A stretch of DNA of 34,012 nt from Streptomyces sulphureus DSM 40104 (GTDB lineage Bacteria; Actinomycetota; Actinomycetes; Streptomycetales; Streptomycetaceae), in the NCBI RefSeq assembly GCF_000381025.1, contig NZ_KB905833.1:1-34012 (forward strand), in the 5' to 3' direction. This document shows positions 1-7,962 of the stretch, piece after piece (position 1 is the first letter of the stretch; every line of letters starts with the position of its first letter). The notes under the pieces were generated by a model that was not told the origin of the DNA, searched no databases, and saw only the letters and a program-made list of their open reading frames with translations. The translations under genes were made by a program, and so were the position numbers.

Positions 1-463
1 GGGGTTTGTTTTTCAGGCGTTCAATCTGCTGCCGACGTTGTCGGCGTGGGAGAACATCACGTTGCCGATGGATATTGCGGGGCGGAAGCCTGATCGGGCG
101 TGGGTGGAGCAGGTGGTAGCGACGGTGGGGTTGGGGGATCGGTTGCGTCATCGTCCGGGGCAGCTTTCGGGTGGGCAGCAGCAGCGGGTGGCGGTGGCGC
201 GGGCGTTGGCGTCGCGGCCGGAGATTATTTTCGGGGATGAGCCGACGGGGAATTTGGATTCGCGTTCGGGTGCGGAGGTGTTGGGGTTTTTGCAGAGTTC
301 GGTGCGGGAGTTGGGGCAGACGGTGGTGATGGTGACGCATGATCCGGTCGCTGCGGCGTATGCGGATCGTGTGGTCTTCCTCGCGGACGGACGCATCGTC
401 GACGACCTCGCCGCTCCCACCGCCGAAGCCGTCCTCGAACGCATGAAAACCCTCGACACCCGC
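1..463. repeat. Terminal inverted repeat, left copy (ABC ATPase gene)
   Basis: Bases 1-463 match the reverse complement of 33550-34012. I compared them line by line and found one difference, C at 430 against the equivalent of A at 33583. Identity stops abruptly at 464. The repeat reaches the window edge on both sides, so its full length is unknown. Confidence 0.95.
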
Positions 464-493
464 AACGAGTCGGCGCCCCGCAGCGAGAGCTGA
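2..493 (+). CDS. ABC transporter ATP-binding protein, MacB/LolD type (5' partial)
   Basis: This is the C-terminal part of an ABC ATPase that powers the permease encoded just downstream. The frame is open from the first bases, so the true start and the Walker A motif lie outside the window. Visible motifs are a Q-loop (FVFQAFNLLP), the ABC signature LSGGQQQR, Walker B with the D-loop (EIIFGDEPTGNLD) and the H-loop (VTHD). These match the MacB/LolD/FtsE class that pairs with FtsX-type permeases. Codons up to about position 360 end mostly in G or T, which is unlike the rest of the window; after that they switch to the usual C/G ending. The first 463 bases recur, inverted, at the far end of the window. 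Confidence 0.95.
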   Translation, partial: GFVFQAFNLLPTLSAWENITLPMDIAGRKPDRAWVEQVVATVGLGDRLRHRPGQLSGGQQQRVAVARALASRPEIIFGDEPTGNLDSRSGAEVLGFLQSSVRELGQTVVMVTHDPVAAAYADRVVFLADGRIVDDLAAPTAEAVLERMKTLDTRNESAPRSES

Positions 494-541
494 GCGCAGC
501 GCCCGCAGCGACCGCAACCGAACGGAATCCAGGACTCCCCC

Positions 542-3085
542 ATGCTCCGCACCGCCCTGCGCAACGTTCTTGCGCACAAGGCCAGGCTGCTGATGACCGT
601 GCTCGCCGTCCTCCTCGGCGTCGCGTTCGTCTCCGGCACCATGGTCTTCACCTCGACGATCTCGCAAGCCTTCGAGAAGAGTTCCCAGAGCGCGCTCTCC
701 GAAGTCGACCTTTCGATCCGCGAGGACGCGTCGTCCGACCGGGACGAATTCGGCGGCGCACCGCCCTCGTTGGACCAGCGCACCCTCGACCGCGTCGAGC
801 GCCTCGACGGCGTCTCCTCCGCGACGGGCGTCGCCTCCGGCTTCGCCGCCCTCGCCGACAAGAACCGCGACCTCGTCGGCGACGGCTGGGAGACGCGCGG
901 CGCCAACTACTACCCGAGCGGCGCCGACAAGACCGATCCCCGCTACCCGATGGCCGACGGACGCGCCCCGCAGCGCGGCGGCGAGGTGGCGCTCGACGAG
1001 AAGACGGCGGAGCGCACGGGCTACCGCGTCGGCGACACCGTGGTGATGTCGGTCGACGGTCCGGTCCGCAAGGAGCGCGTCACGGGCGTCTTCCGCACCG
1101 ACGACGGCAACGTGGCGGCCGGCGGCACGCTCGTCCTCTTCGACAACCGCACGGCGCAGCAGCTCTTCACCGAGCCCGGCGAGTACACCGAGGTCCGCGC
1201 GAAGGCCGAATCGGGCGTCTCCCAGGCTGAGTTGAAGTCCCGTGCGGAGCCGCTGCTCCCCAAGGGGTTCGAGGCGGTGACGGGCAAGCAGCTCGCCGAC
1301 GACGAGGCCCAGATGATCGATGAGCAGATGTCGAGCATGAAGACATCGATGCTGGCGTTCGCCGGTATCGCGCTCTTCGTCGGCGTCTTCATCATCGTCA
1401 ACACCTTCACGATGCTCGTCGCACAGCGCACCAAGGAGCTGGCGCTGCTGCGGGCCGTGGGCGCGAGCCGGCGGCAGGTGACGCGTGCCGTGCGGTTCGA
1501 GGCGCTGGCCGTCGGGCTCGTCGCCGCCGTGCTCGGACTGGGTGCGGGCGTGGGGATCGCCGCCGCGCTGCGGTCGTTCGCCGGCTCGCTCGGCGGGATG
1601 CCGGAAGGCCCGCTGGTGGTGACCGGCGGCACGGTCGCGACCGCGCTTCTCGTCGGGATGCTGGTGACGGTCCTCGCGGCGTGGCTCCCGGCCCGGCGCG
1701 CGGCGCGCATCCCTCCGGTCGCCGCGATGGGCAGCCAGTACGTCCCCAGCTCCAAGCGCGGGCTCCTGGTACGGAACACGCTCGGGGCGCTCCTCTCCGC
1801 CGCCGGCGGTGCGCTCGTCCTGTTCTCGCGGTCGCTCGACGACGGCAAGATGCCGCTCGCCGTCGGCGCGGTGCTGCTCGTGGTCGGCGTCTTCGTACTG
1901 ACGCCGCTGCTGTCCCGTCCGCTGATCGCGCTCTCCGCTCCGGTGCTGCGCCTGTTCCGGGTGAGCGGCAAGCTTGCGCGCCTCAACGCCGTCCGCACAC
2001 CTCGCCGTACGGCGGCGACCGCGTCCGCGCTGATGATCGGGCTCACGCTGATCACCGGGCTCACGGTGGTGGCGGGCAGCGCCCAGCAGGCGATCGACAA
2101 GATGGCCACCGCCTCGCTCAAGGCCGACTACTCGGTCTCCATGGCCAACTACAACCCCCTCTCCCCCGACGTCGAGCAGAAGCTCTCCTCGCTCGACGAG
2201 GTGACCGCGACCTCGCCGATGCGCAGCGCCTCCGTCGAGATCGACGACGAGACGCGCTACGTCACAGGCGTCGACGGGCGCTCCATCGGCGAACTCGTCG
2301 CAGCCGACTTCACCGCCGGGTCCTGGTCGGGGCTGGGCGACACGAGGAAGCCGGGCGTGGTCGTCGAGGAGAAGACGGCCGAGAGCAACGGCTGGGACGT
2401 CGGCTCCACCTTCGAGGTGGCCTACGAGGACGGCGCGAAGCAGGAGTTGACCGTCGGCGGCGTCTACAAGGGCAACCAGGCCGTGGGCGGCATGATGATC
2501 GACAACCGCGTCCTCACCCCGCACCTGGCGAAGCCCGTCGACATGCAGGTCATGGTGAAGGCGGCGCACGGTGCCGACGACGAGACCAAGGCGGCGATCG
2601 AGCGGGCGCTCGGCGGCAACCCCGCGCTCCTCGTCGAGGACCGCGAGGACATCTCCGAGTCGATCTCGCAGACGATCTCCATCGTCCTCAACGTGCTCTA
2701 CGGCCTCCTCGCGATGGCGGTGCTCGTCGCGGTGCTCGGCGTCGTCAACACGCTGGCGATGTCCGTCTACGAGCGCGGACAGGAGATCGGCATGCTCCGC
2801 GCGATCGGACTCGACCGGCGGGGAGTGAAGCGGATGGTCCGGCTGGAGTCGGTGGTGATCTCGCTCTTCGGCGGCGTGCTCGGCATACTGCTCGGCGTCT
2901 TCCTCGCCTGGGCCGTCGGCGGAGCGATCGTCAGCCAGGGCTTCGACGCCTACGAGCTGGTACTCCCCTGGGACAGCCTCGGCCTCTTCCTGCTGCTCTC
3001 CGCGGTGGTGGGGGTACTCGCCGCGGTGTGGCCGGCCCGTCGTGCCGCGCGGCTGAACATGCTGGAGGCGATCAAGAGCGAGTGA
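542..3085 (+). CDS. ABC transporter permease, FtsX/MacB-like, duplicated FtsX domain
   Basis: This 847-residue membrane protein is the partner of the preceding ATPase (stop at 493, 48-bp gap, same strand). It begins with a transmembrane helix at about residues 16-38. A large extracytoplasmic region follows, then an FtsX-like domain at about 265-395 containing the segment VNTFTMLVAQRTKELALLRA. A second extracytoplasmic region leads to a second FtsX domain at about 705-847 with the related segment VNTLAMSVYERGQEIGMLRA. This tandem architecture is the usual one for actinobacterial MacB-type exporters. The substrate cannot be told from sequence. The gene is paralogous to the permease at 30926-33502. 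Confidence 0.93.
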   Translation: MLRTALRNVLAHKARLLMTVLAVLLGVAFVSGTMVFTSTISQAFEKSSQSALSEVDLSIREDASSDRDEFGGAPPSLDQRTLDRVERLDGVSSATGVASGFAALADKNRDLVGDGWETRGANYYPSGADKTDPRYPMADGRAPQRGGEVALDEKTAERTGYRVGDTVVMSVDGPVRKERVTGVFRTDDGNVAAGGTLVLFDNRTAQQLFTEPGEYTEVRAKAESGVSQAELKSRAEPLLPKGFEAVTGKQLADDEAQMIDEQMSSMKTSMLAFAGIALFVGVFIIVNTFTMLVAQRTKELALLRAVGASRRQVTRAVRFEALAVGLVAAVLGLGAGVGIAAALRSFAGSLGGMPEGPLVVTGGTVATALLVGMLVTVLAAWLPARRAARIPPVAAMGSQYVPSSKRGLLVRNTLGALLSAAGGALVLFSRSLDDGKMPLAVGAVLLVVGVFVLTPLLSRPLIALSAPVLRLFRVSGKLARLNAVRTPRRTAATASALMIGLTLITGLTVVAGSAQQAIDKMATASLKADYSVSMANYNPLSPDVEQKLSSLDEVTATSPMRSASVEIDDETRYVTGVDGRSIGELVAADFTAGSWSGLGDTRKPGVVVEEKTAESNGWDVGSTFEVAYEDGAKQELTVGGVYKGNQAVGGMMIDNRVLTPHLAKPVDMQVMVKAAHGADDETKAAIERALGGNPALLVEDREDISESISQTISIVLNVLYGLLAMAVLVAVLGVVNTLAMSVYERGQEIGMLRAIGLDRRGVKRMVRLESVVISLFGGVLGILLGVFLAWAVGGAIVSQGFDAYELVLPWDSLGLFLLLSAVVGVLAAVWPARRAARLNMLEAIKSE

Positions 3086-3095
3086 CCCGCGCCGT

Positions 3096-3135
3096 GCACG
3101 GCCCGGTGGCTCCCGCGGGGGCCACCGGGCCGTGC
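3096..3135. terminator. Bidirectional hairpin between convergent permease and cfa genes
   Basis: A perfect 15-bp inverted repeat (arms 3096-3110 and 3121-3135, starting GCACGGCCCGG) encloses a 10-nt loop. It sits in the 54-bp gap between two convergent stop codons. There is no T-tract, as is common for Streptomyces terminators. Confidence 0.85.
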
Positions 3136-3139
3136 CGCG

Positions 3140-4456
3140 TCAGGGCGTCGCCGAGGCGTCCGCCCGCCACTCCCGGCTGCGCAGCGGCAGGCCGGACGCG
3201 CCGGACTCCGGCGTGCGGACGGCGAGGAGCTGGTTGACGCCGATCCGGTTGCGCTCGAAGGAGAGCGCCGAGGCCGCCATGTAGAGCCGCCAGACGCGGG
3301 CCCTGCCCGGCGAGGTGAGGCGGACGCCGCGCGCGAAGTCGGCTTCGAGGTTGCGCACCCAGGCGCGGAGCGTCAGCGCGTAGTGCTCGCGGATCGACTC
3401 CAGGTCCCGCACCTCGAACCCGGCGTCCTCCAGCAGCCCGACCGTCCGGCCCACCGGCGCCAGCTCGCCGTCGGGGAAGACGTACGCGTCGATGAACTCG
3501 TCGACCTCGTACGCGGATTCGTCCTCCAGCGGACGGCGCGCGATCTGGTGGTTGAGGAGGCGGCCGCCGGGGACGAGGAGCGCGTGGAGGTCGGCGGCGT
3601 ACTCGCGGTAGCGTGCGGCGCCGACGTGCTCGGCCATGCCGACGGACGCGATCGCGTCGAACGGCCCGTCCTTCACCTCGCGGTAGTCCTGGACCCGGAT
3701 CTCGACCTGTTCGGCGAGCCCTTCCTCCGCGACCTTCTTGCGCGCGTACACCGCCTGCTCCTCGGAGAGCGTGACGGCGACGGCGGTGACGCCGTACTCG
3801 CGGGCCGCGTGCACGACGAGCCCGCCCCACCCGCAGCCGACGTCGAGGAGCCGCTGGCCCGGACGGAGCGCAAGCTTGCGGCAGATGAGGTCGAGCTTGT
3901 CGTGCTGGGCCTTCTCCAGGGTGCCGCCGTCCTGCCAGTAGGCGCAGGAGTAGACCATGCTGGGACCCAGTACCAGCTCGTAGAACTCGTTGCCCACGTC
4001 GTAGTGGTGGCTGATCGCCTTGCGGTCGCGGCTGAGCGTGTGGCGCAGCCCGGTGCGCCTGCGGGCTTCCTCCCGCGGCGGTGGCGGCGGCAGCCCGGGA
4101 CCGGCGAGCTTGGCGAACTCCGCGGCTGCGGAGCGGAGACCGGGGTCGCGGAGGAAGTCGAGAGGGCCGAAGGACGGCGCGCTCTCCTCCTTCTCCCAGA
4201 TCATCCCGGCGAGCAGGTCGAGCGCTTCGTAGAGGTCGCCCTCGACATCGATCTCGCCGGCAACCCAGGCGCGGGCGAGGCCGAGTTCGCCGGGCTTGAA
4301 GACGAGGCGGCGAAGCGCCCGCCGATGCCGGATCACCACGACGGGGGCGCCGGGCGGACCGGCCTCGCTGCGGTCCCACGCCCTGACGCGGACGGGGAGC
4401 TGGTTGCCGAGCAGTTCTTCGGCGAGTGCGACGAGCCGCGAGGCGGCGTCGGCCAT
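3140..4456 (-). CDS. cfa: Cyclopropane-fatty-acyl-phospholipid synthase family methyltransferase
   Basis: This is a 438-residue SAM-dependent methyltransferase of the CFA/mycolic-acid-cyclopropane-synthase family, which adds a methylene bridge or methyl group to unsaturated acyl chains of membrane lipids. The SAM-binding motif LDVGCGWGG is at residues 204-212. The active-site-type Cys171 lies in YSCAYW, and the family motif SVGMAEHVG is at 271-279. His303 in NHQI and Tyr359 in EHYALTLRAW also fit the family. The N-terminal ~140 residues correspond to the CFA lipid-binding domain. The ATG at 4456 is preceded by GGAGG nine bases upstream, so I prefer it to an in-frame ATG 17 codons earlier. The exact reaction (cyclopropanation or methyl branching) is not decided by sequence. 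Confidence 0.92.
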   Translation of the reverse strand: MADAASRLVALAEELLGNQLPVRVRAWDRSEAGPPGAPVVVIRHRRALRRLVFKPGELGLARAWVAGEIDVEGDLYEALDLLAGMIWEKEESAPSFGPLDFLRDPGLRSAAAEFAKLAGPGLPPPPPREEARRRTGLRHTLSRDRKAISHHYDVGNEFYELVLGPSMVYSCAYWQDGGTLEKAQHDKLDLICRKLALRPGQRLLDVGCGWGGLVVHAAREYGVTAVAVTLSEEQAVYARKKVAEEGLAEQVEIRVQDYREVKDGPFDAIASVGMAEHVGAARYREYAADLHALLVPGGRLLNHQIARRPLEDESAYEVDEFIDAYVFPDGELAPVGRTVGLLEDAGFEVRDLESIREHYALTLRAWVRNLEADFARGVRLTSPGRARVWRLYMAASALSFERNRIGVNQLLAVRTPESGASGLPLRSREWRADASATP

Positions 4457-4517
4457 GTGGACACACCTCCGTGGAATGAAGGGGTGGATTCCCCGTACAT
4501 CCAACACGGTGCGGGGG

Positions 4518-4524
4518 ATTTATA
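4518..4524 (-). promoter_or_regulatory. Possible -10 element for cfa
   Basis: The minus strand reads TATAAAT here, an unusually AT-rich heptamer for this genome, about 62 bases upstream of the chosen cfa start. I see no convincing -35 hexamer at 16-18 bases, so this is weak. Confidence 0.25.
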
Positions 4525-4639
4525 TGCCCACTGTGCACGGAAGTTGTGCCGCGGGGAACGCAGGCGCACCCCTCGCCCCCGCTCGCACCCGGCTGGTGCA
4601 GCCGCACGTCCGGCGCCCCCGCCCGCAGCAGGAAAGCGG

Positions 4640-4677
4640 CGAGGGGCGCGGGCCCCACGGATGGCCCACGCCCCTCG
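4640..4677 (-). terminator. Hairpin downstream of ndh
   Basis: Arms 4640-4654 and 4663-4677 pair over 15 bases. The single mismatch becomes a G-U wobble in the minus-strand transcript, which suits termination of ndh (stop at 4743). It also separates ndh from the cfa promoter region. The 286-bp gap 4457-4742 holds nothing else I can identify. Confidence 0.7.
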
Positions 4678-4742
4678 ATCGAGCGCGCTTGTGCGGTTGT
4701 TCCCGACCGCTCGCCCCAGGAGGCGGACGGCGTGACGGACGG

Positions 4743-6152
4743 TCAGGCGCTGGCCTTCTCCGCCTCGCCGCGCTGGGGGGCGACCGTCTGCGCGGCCTCG
4801 GCCGACTTGGCCTCGGCCGCGGCGGTGACCGGTGCGGCCGCCTCGTAGAACTCCTTCTGCGGGGTCTCGACGGCGCCGAGCGAGACGACCTCGCGCTTGA
4901 GGAACATCCCGAGCGTCCAGTCGGCGAAGACCCGCACCTTGCGGTTCATGGTCGGCATGGCCATGCCGTGGTACGCGCGGTGGAAGTACCAGGCGAGACG
5001 GCCCTTGAGCTTGATCTTGCGCTTGCCGACGGCGATCAGCGCGACGCCCTTGTGGAGCCCGAGACCGGCGACGGCGCCCTTGTTGTGGTGCTTGTACTTC
5101 CCCTGCGGGAAGCCGCGCAGCCCGGAGATGACGTTGTCGCCGAGGACCTTCGCCTGCCGCAGCGCGTGCTGCGCGTTGGGCGGGCAGAAGGCACCCTCCT
5201 TGCCCGAGGCGAGGTCCGGGACCTGCGCGTTGTCGCCCGCGGCCCAGATGTAGTCGGTGCCCTTCACCTGGAGGTCGGTGCCGACGTCCACGTGCCCCTT
5301 GGGCCCGAGCGGCAGCCCGAACTCGGAGAGCACCGGGTTCGGCTTGACGCCCGCCGTCCACACGAGGGTGTCGGAGTCCACTTCGAGGCCGTTCTTGAGA
5401 ACCACGTGGCCGCCGACGCAGGAGTCCATGGAGGTACCGAGGTAGACCTCGACGCCCCGCTTCTTGAGGTGCGTAAGTCCCCACTCGCCGAGCTTCGGGC
5501 CGACCTCGGGAAGGATGCCGGGGGCCGCGTCGACGAGGATGAAGCGCATGTCCTCGCGCTTCACGTTGGGGTAGTACGAGGCGGCGTCGCGCGCCATGTC
5601 CTCGATCTCGCCTATGGTTTCGGCGCCGGCGAAGCCGCCGCCGATGAAGACGAAGGTGAGCGCCCGGCGGCGAGCCTCCTCGTCGGTGGTGGAGTCGGCC
5701 TTGTCGAGCTGCGCGAGCACATGGTTGCGGAGACCGATCGCCTCCTCGACGCCCTTCATGCCGATGCCGTGCTCGGCGAGACCGGGGACGGGGAAGGTGC
5801 GCGAGACGGCGCCCATGGCGACGACGAGGTAGTCGAAGGGCAGCTCGTACGCCTCACCGACGGAGGGCGCGATCTTCGCGACCTTGCGGTCCTGGTCGAT
5901 CGAGGAGACCCGACCGGTGAGGACCTCCGCCTTTCCGAGCACGCGTCGCAGCGGAACCACGACGTGGCGGGGCGAGATGTTGCCGGCAGCGGTTTCGGGG
6001 AGGAAGGGCTGGTACGTCATATACGAGCGCGGGTCGACGACCGTGACGGTCGCTTCGCCGTACCGCATCTTCTTGAGGATGCGGCGCGCTGCGTACAGAC
6101 CGACGTACCCGCCGCCTACGACGAGGATTCGGGGACGCTCCGTGGTGCTCAT
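4743..6152 (-). CDS. ndh: Type II NADH dehydrogenase (NAD(P)/FAD-dependent oxidoreductase)
   Basis: This is a 469-residue non-proton-pumping NADH:quinone oxidoreductase that works at the cytoplasmic face of the membrane. The FAD-binding Rossmann motif GGGYVG is at residues 13-18 and the NADH-binding GGGFAG at 171-176. The second FAD motif AAGDNA is at 304-309, followed by AQHALRQA (327-334), which matches the quinone-site signature of NDH-2. The C-terminal part has amphipathic segments as in membrane-associated NDH-2, and the last ~35 residues are an Ala/Glu-rich tail. The gene stands alone, with 520 bases of upstream region that contain two Rex-operator-like palindromes, consistent with redox control of respiration. 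Confidence 0.93.
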   Translation of the reverse strand: MSTTERPRILVVGGGYVGLYAARRILKKMRYGEATVTVVDPRSYMTYQPFLPETAAGNISPRHVVVPLRRVLGKAEVLTGRVSSIDQDRKVAKIAPSVGEAYELPFDYLVVAMGAVSRTFPVPGLAEHGIGMKGVEEAIGLRNHVLAQLDKADSTTDEEARRRALTFVFIGGGFAGAETIGEIEDMARDAASYYPNVKREDMRFILVDAAPGILPEVGPKLGEWGLTHLKKRGVEVYLGTSMDSCVGGHVVLKNGLEVDSDTLVWTAGVKPNPVLSEFGLPLGPKGHVDVGTDLQVKGTDYIWAAGDNAQVPDLASGKEGAFCPPNAQHALRQAKVLGDNVISGLRGFPQGKYKHHNKGAVAGLGLHKGVALIAVGKRKIKLKGRLAWYFHRAYHGMAMPTMNRKVRVFADWTLGMFLKREVVSLGAVETPQKEFYEAAAPVTAAAEAKSAEAAQTVAPQRGEAEKASA

Positions 6153-6186
6153 GGATCCGAGTATCCACCCGACCCCCTGGGGGACC

Positions 6187-6204
6187 TCGTGAGGGTCTTC
6201 ACAA
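6187..6204. promoter_or_regulatory. Rex-like operator (redox repressor) upstream of ndh
   Basis: The sequence TCGTGAGGGTCTTCACAA matches the generic Rex consensus TTGTGAA-N4-TTCACAA at 12 of 14 defined positions, with correct spacing. It is 35 bp upstream of the ndh start codon. Rex senses the NADH/NAD+ ratio and commonly represses respiratory genes, so the location makes sense. Assignment is by eye only. Confidence 0.5.
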
Positions 6205-6457
6205 GCACCCGCAGCACCTCTGTTACACTACGCGCCCCCGTGACCGACCCCACAGGCCCCGACGGGAACCAGACGGCCGGGCGGTGCGTTCACACCCGGC
6301 CTTGAGCTGCGCTTATCGCGAACACATCAGCCTCGGGGGGTTCGCGTTCACGGTACGGAAACACCGTCGAAGCGTCGAGGCCGTTCGTGAGATCCGGACG
6401 AAGCGAGAGTCGGGGCCGTTCCGGACTCTCGGTACCGCCCCTCACGGGCGGTCTTCC

Positions 6458-6475
6458 ATGTGAAGAAGTTCACGA
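6458..6475. promoter_or_regulatory. Second Rex-like operator between ndh and the amidotransferase gene
   Basis: The sequence ATGTGAAGAAGTTCACGA is a near-palindrome with arms GTGAA/TTCAC and also matches 12 of 14 positions of the Rex consensus. It lies 306 bp upstream of ndh and about 200 bp upstream of the divergent amidotransferase gene. It could serve a distal ndh promoter or the plus-strand gene. Confidence 0.45.
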
Positions 6476-6673
6476 AGACTTTTCCACGGGGCGGCGCGCC
6501 GTGTCCGCTCATCCCTATCAGCAGAGTGCGCGGCTGCTCAAGTGAGGTCCGCAGGGCGGTACTTGGGGCCCGCTCCGCACGGCACGAGCCTTCCCACCTG
6601 CGTCCGTACCACGTGGAAGCCCGACCGGGCGGGAGGATGACGTCCCCCAGCAGCACCCGCACCGGAGGCCCTG

Positions 6674-7543
6674 ATGTGCCGTCTCTTCGCCCTCAGCAGC
6701 GCCCCTCACCGCCGCCGCGCCACGTTCTGGCTGCTCCAGGCGCCCGACAGCCTGAGCACCCAGAGCCGCCGCGACCCGGACGGTACCGGCCTCGGCTTCT
6801 ACGACGCCGAGGACCACCCGCACCTCCACAAAGCACCCCTCGCGGCCTACGAGGACCGGCACTTCGCCGAGGAGGCCAACGACGTCACCTCCACGACGTT
6901 CCTCGCGCACGTCCGCTACGCCTCGACGGGGGAGCTGACCCGCAGCAACACCCACCCCTTCCTCAAGGACGGCCGCCTCTTCGCCCACAACGGCGTGATC
7001 GAGGGGCTCGACGAACTCGACGCACACCTCGGCGCCGACCGGAACCGGGTGCACGGGGACACCGACTCGGAGCGCTTCTTTGCACTCGTCAGCCGCGAGA
7101 CCCACGCCAGGAGCGGGGACGTCGCGGCGGGGATCACCGCGGCCGCGAGCTGGGTGGCGGCCCAACTCCCCGTCTACTCGCTCAACTTCGTCCTCACCAC
7201 ACCGCGTGAGCTGTGGGCGCTCCGCTACCCCGACACCCACGGCCTCTACGTCCTGCCCCGCACCGTCGACGAGACCCACCGCGGCCGCGAACTCGAGCAC
7301 CGCGGCACCGCGGGGCGCATGCGGGTCAACTCCAGCGCACTCGCGGCGGCGCCCTCCGTCGTCGTGGCGAGCGAGCGCATGGACGACGACCCGCGCTGGC
7401 GCCTCCTGGAACCCGGCGAACTCCTCCACGTCGGCCCCGAGTTGACCACCCGCAGCACCCGCATCCTCCGCCGGGGCCCCGCGCACCGGCTCACCGCGGC
7501 CGACCTGGGCGCCGAGGCGGCGGCCTCGCAGGCGGCGGGGTGA
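6674..7543 (+). CDS. Class II glutamine amidotransferase
   Basis: This is a 289-residue stand-alone Ntn-type glutamine amidotransferase domain, which releases ammonia from glutamine using the N-terminal cysteine. Cys2 directly follows the initiator Met (MCRLFAL). AHVRYASTG (78-86), THPF (93-96), AHNG (104-107) and DTDSE (129-133) are the glutamine-pocket motifs of the family. It resembles the YafJ/EgtC-like group rather than the large GltB, PurF or AsnB enzymes, and no synthetase domain is attached, so the acceptor is unknown. GGAGG lies six bases before the ATG. The gene is on the opposite strand to its housekeeping neighbours and, with the toxin-antitoxin genes, separates ndh from the Ppx gene. 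Confidence 0.9.
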   Translation: MCRLFALSSAPHRRRATFWLLQAPDSLSTQSRRDPDGTGLGFYDAEDHPHLHKAPLAAYEDRHFAEEANDVTSTTFLAHVRYASTGELTRSNTHPFLKDGRLFAHNGVIEGLDELDAHLGADRNRVHGDTDSERFFALVSRETHARSGDVAAGITAAASWVAAQLPVYSLNFVLTTPRELWALRYPDTHGLYVLPRTVDETHRGRELEHRGTAGRMRVNSSALAAAPSVVVASERMDDDPRWRLLEPGELLHVGPELTTRSTRILRRGPAHRLTAADLGAEAAASQAAG

Positions 7544-7609
7544 GGGGCGGGCTCGGCGAGCGGTGGGGGCGTGCGATGCGAGGACGTGCCCCCTGTTACC
7601 CACTGGTCT

Positions 7610-7617
7610 GTGTACAC
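7610..7617. promoter_or_regulatory. Probable antitoxin operator (palindrome with TGTACA core)
   Basis: The palindrome GTGTACAC lies 21 bp before the antitoxin start and is framed by an outer inverted repeat CTGGT (7603-7607) and ACCAG (7616-7620). The core TGTACA is the recognised YefM-YoeB operator element in E. coli, so autoregulation by the antitoxin is a reasonable inference. Confidence 0.55.
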
Positions 7618-7638
7618 CAGTCTGCGAACACTGAACCC

Positions 7639-7962
7639 ATGACTGACAGCACTGTGTCCGTACGGGAAGCCCGCGCACACCTCGCGGAGCGGATCAATCA
7701 AGCCGAGGCAGGCACACCGACGGTGATCACGCGTAATGGCGCCGCCGTGGCGGCAGTAGTACCGATCGCCGACTTCGAAGCGCTGGAGGAAGCGGCCGAC
7801 CTGATGCTGGCGCAAGAAGCTGAGGCGGTACTCGCCGAAGGCGGCCCTACCGTGACAATGCCCGAGCTGCTGGCGGAGCTGTTCGCCGAAGAGCGCGAAG
7901 ACTCGGCACGAAGTATGCGTTTCGGTTCACCGCAGCGGCACGGCGGCAGCTACGGTCCGTGA
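7639..7962 (+). CDS. Type II antitoxin, Phd/YefM family, with abnormal C-terminal read-through
   Basis: This is a 107-residue DNA-binding antitoxin that should neutralise the RelE-type toxin encoded next. The N-terminus (VSVREARAHLAERINQAEAGTPTVITRNG, residues 6 onward; here abbreviated from the VREARAHL and VITRNGAAVAAVVP motifs) is typical Phd/YefM, with the toxin-binding tail after about residue 60. Family members are usually 80-92 residues. Here residues 91-107 are encoded by sequence that, in another frame, is the start of the toxin. A T instead of C at 7909 would give a TGA stop after residue 90. The extension is therefore likely the product of a point mutation. Codon usage is less GC-rich than in the neighbours, suggesting acquisition by transfer. 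Confidence 0.85.
   Translation: MTDSTVSVREARAHLAERINQAEAGTPTVITRNGAAVAAVVPIADFEALEEAADLMLAQEAEAVLAEGGPTVTMPELLAELFAEEREDSARSMRFGSPQRHGGSYGP

Larger units (their letters stand above)
6153..6673. other. Gene-free divergent region with hairpins
   Basis: I see no convincing gene in these 521 bases. Besides the two Rex-like sites there are three inverted repeats: CGCGAAC/GTTCGCG (6317-6323 and 6340-6346), CGAGAGTC/GACTCTCG (6404-6411 and 6424-6431) and ACCGCCC/GGGCGGT (6434-6440 and 6446-6452). The last two are adjacent and could fold as tandem stem-loops in a long leader of either divergent transcript. A small RNA is possible but unsupported. Confidence 0.5.

Noticed and set aside
4296..6305. 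Long plus-strand frame antisense to ndh
   Set aside because: No recognisable domain, and the ndh frame has all NDH-2 motifs. Such antisense frames are routine at this GC content.
6348..6662. Minus-strand 104-codon frame in the ndh upstream region
   Set aside because: No ribosome site, no homology recognised, irregular codon usage, and it overlaps the hairpins and a Rex-like site.
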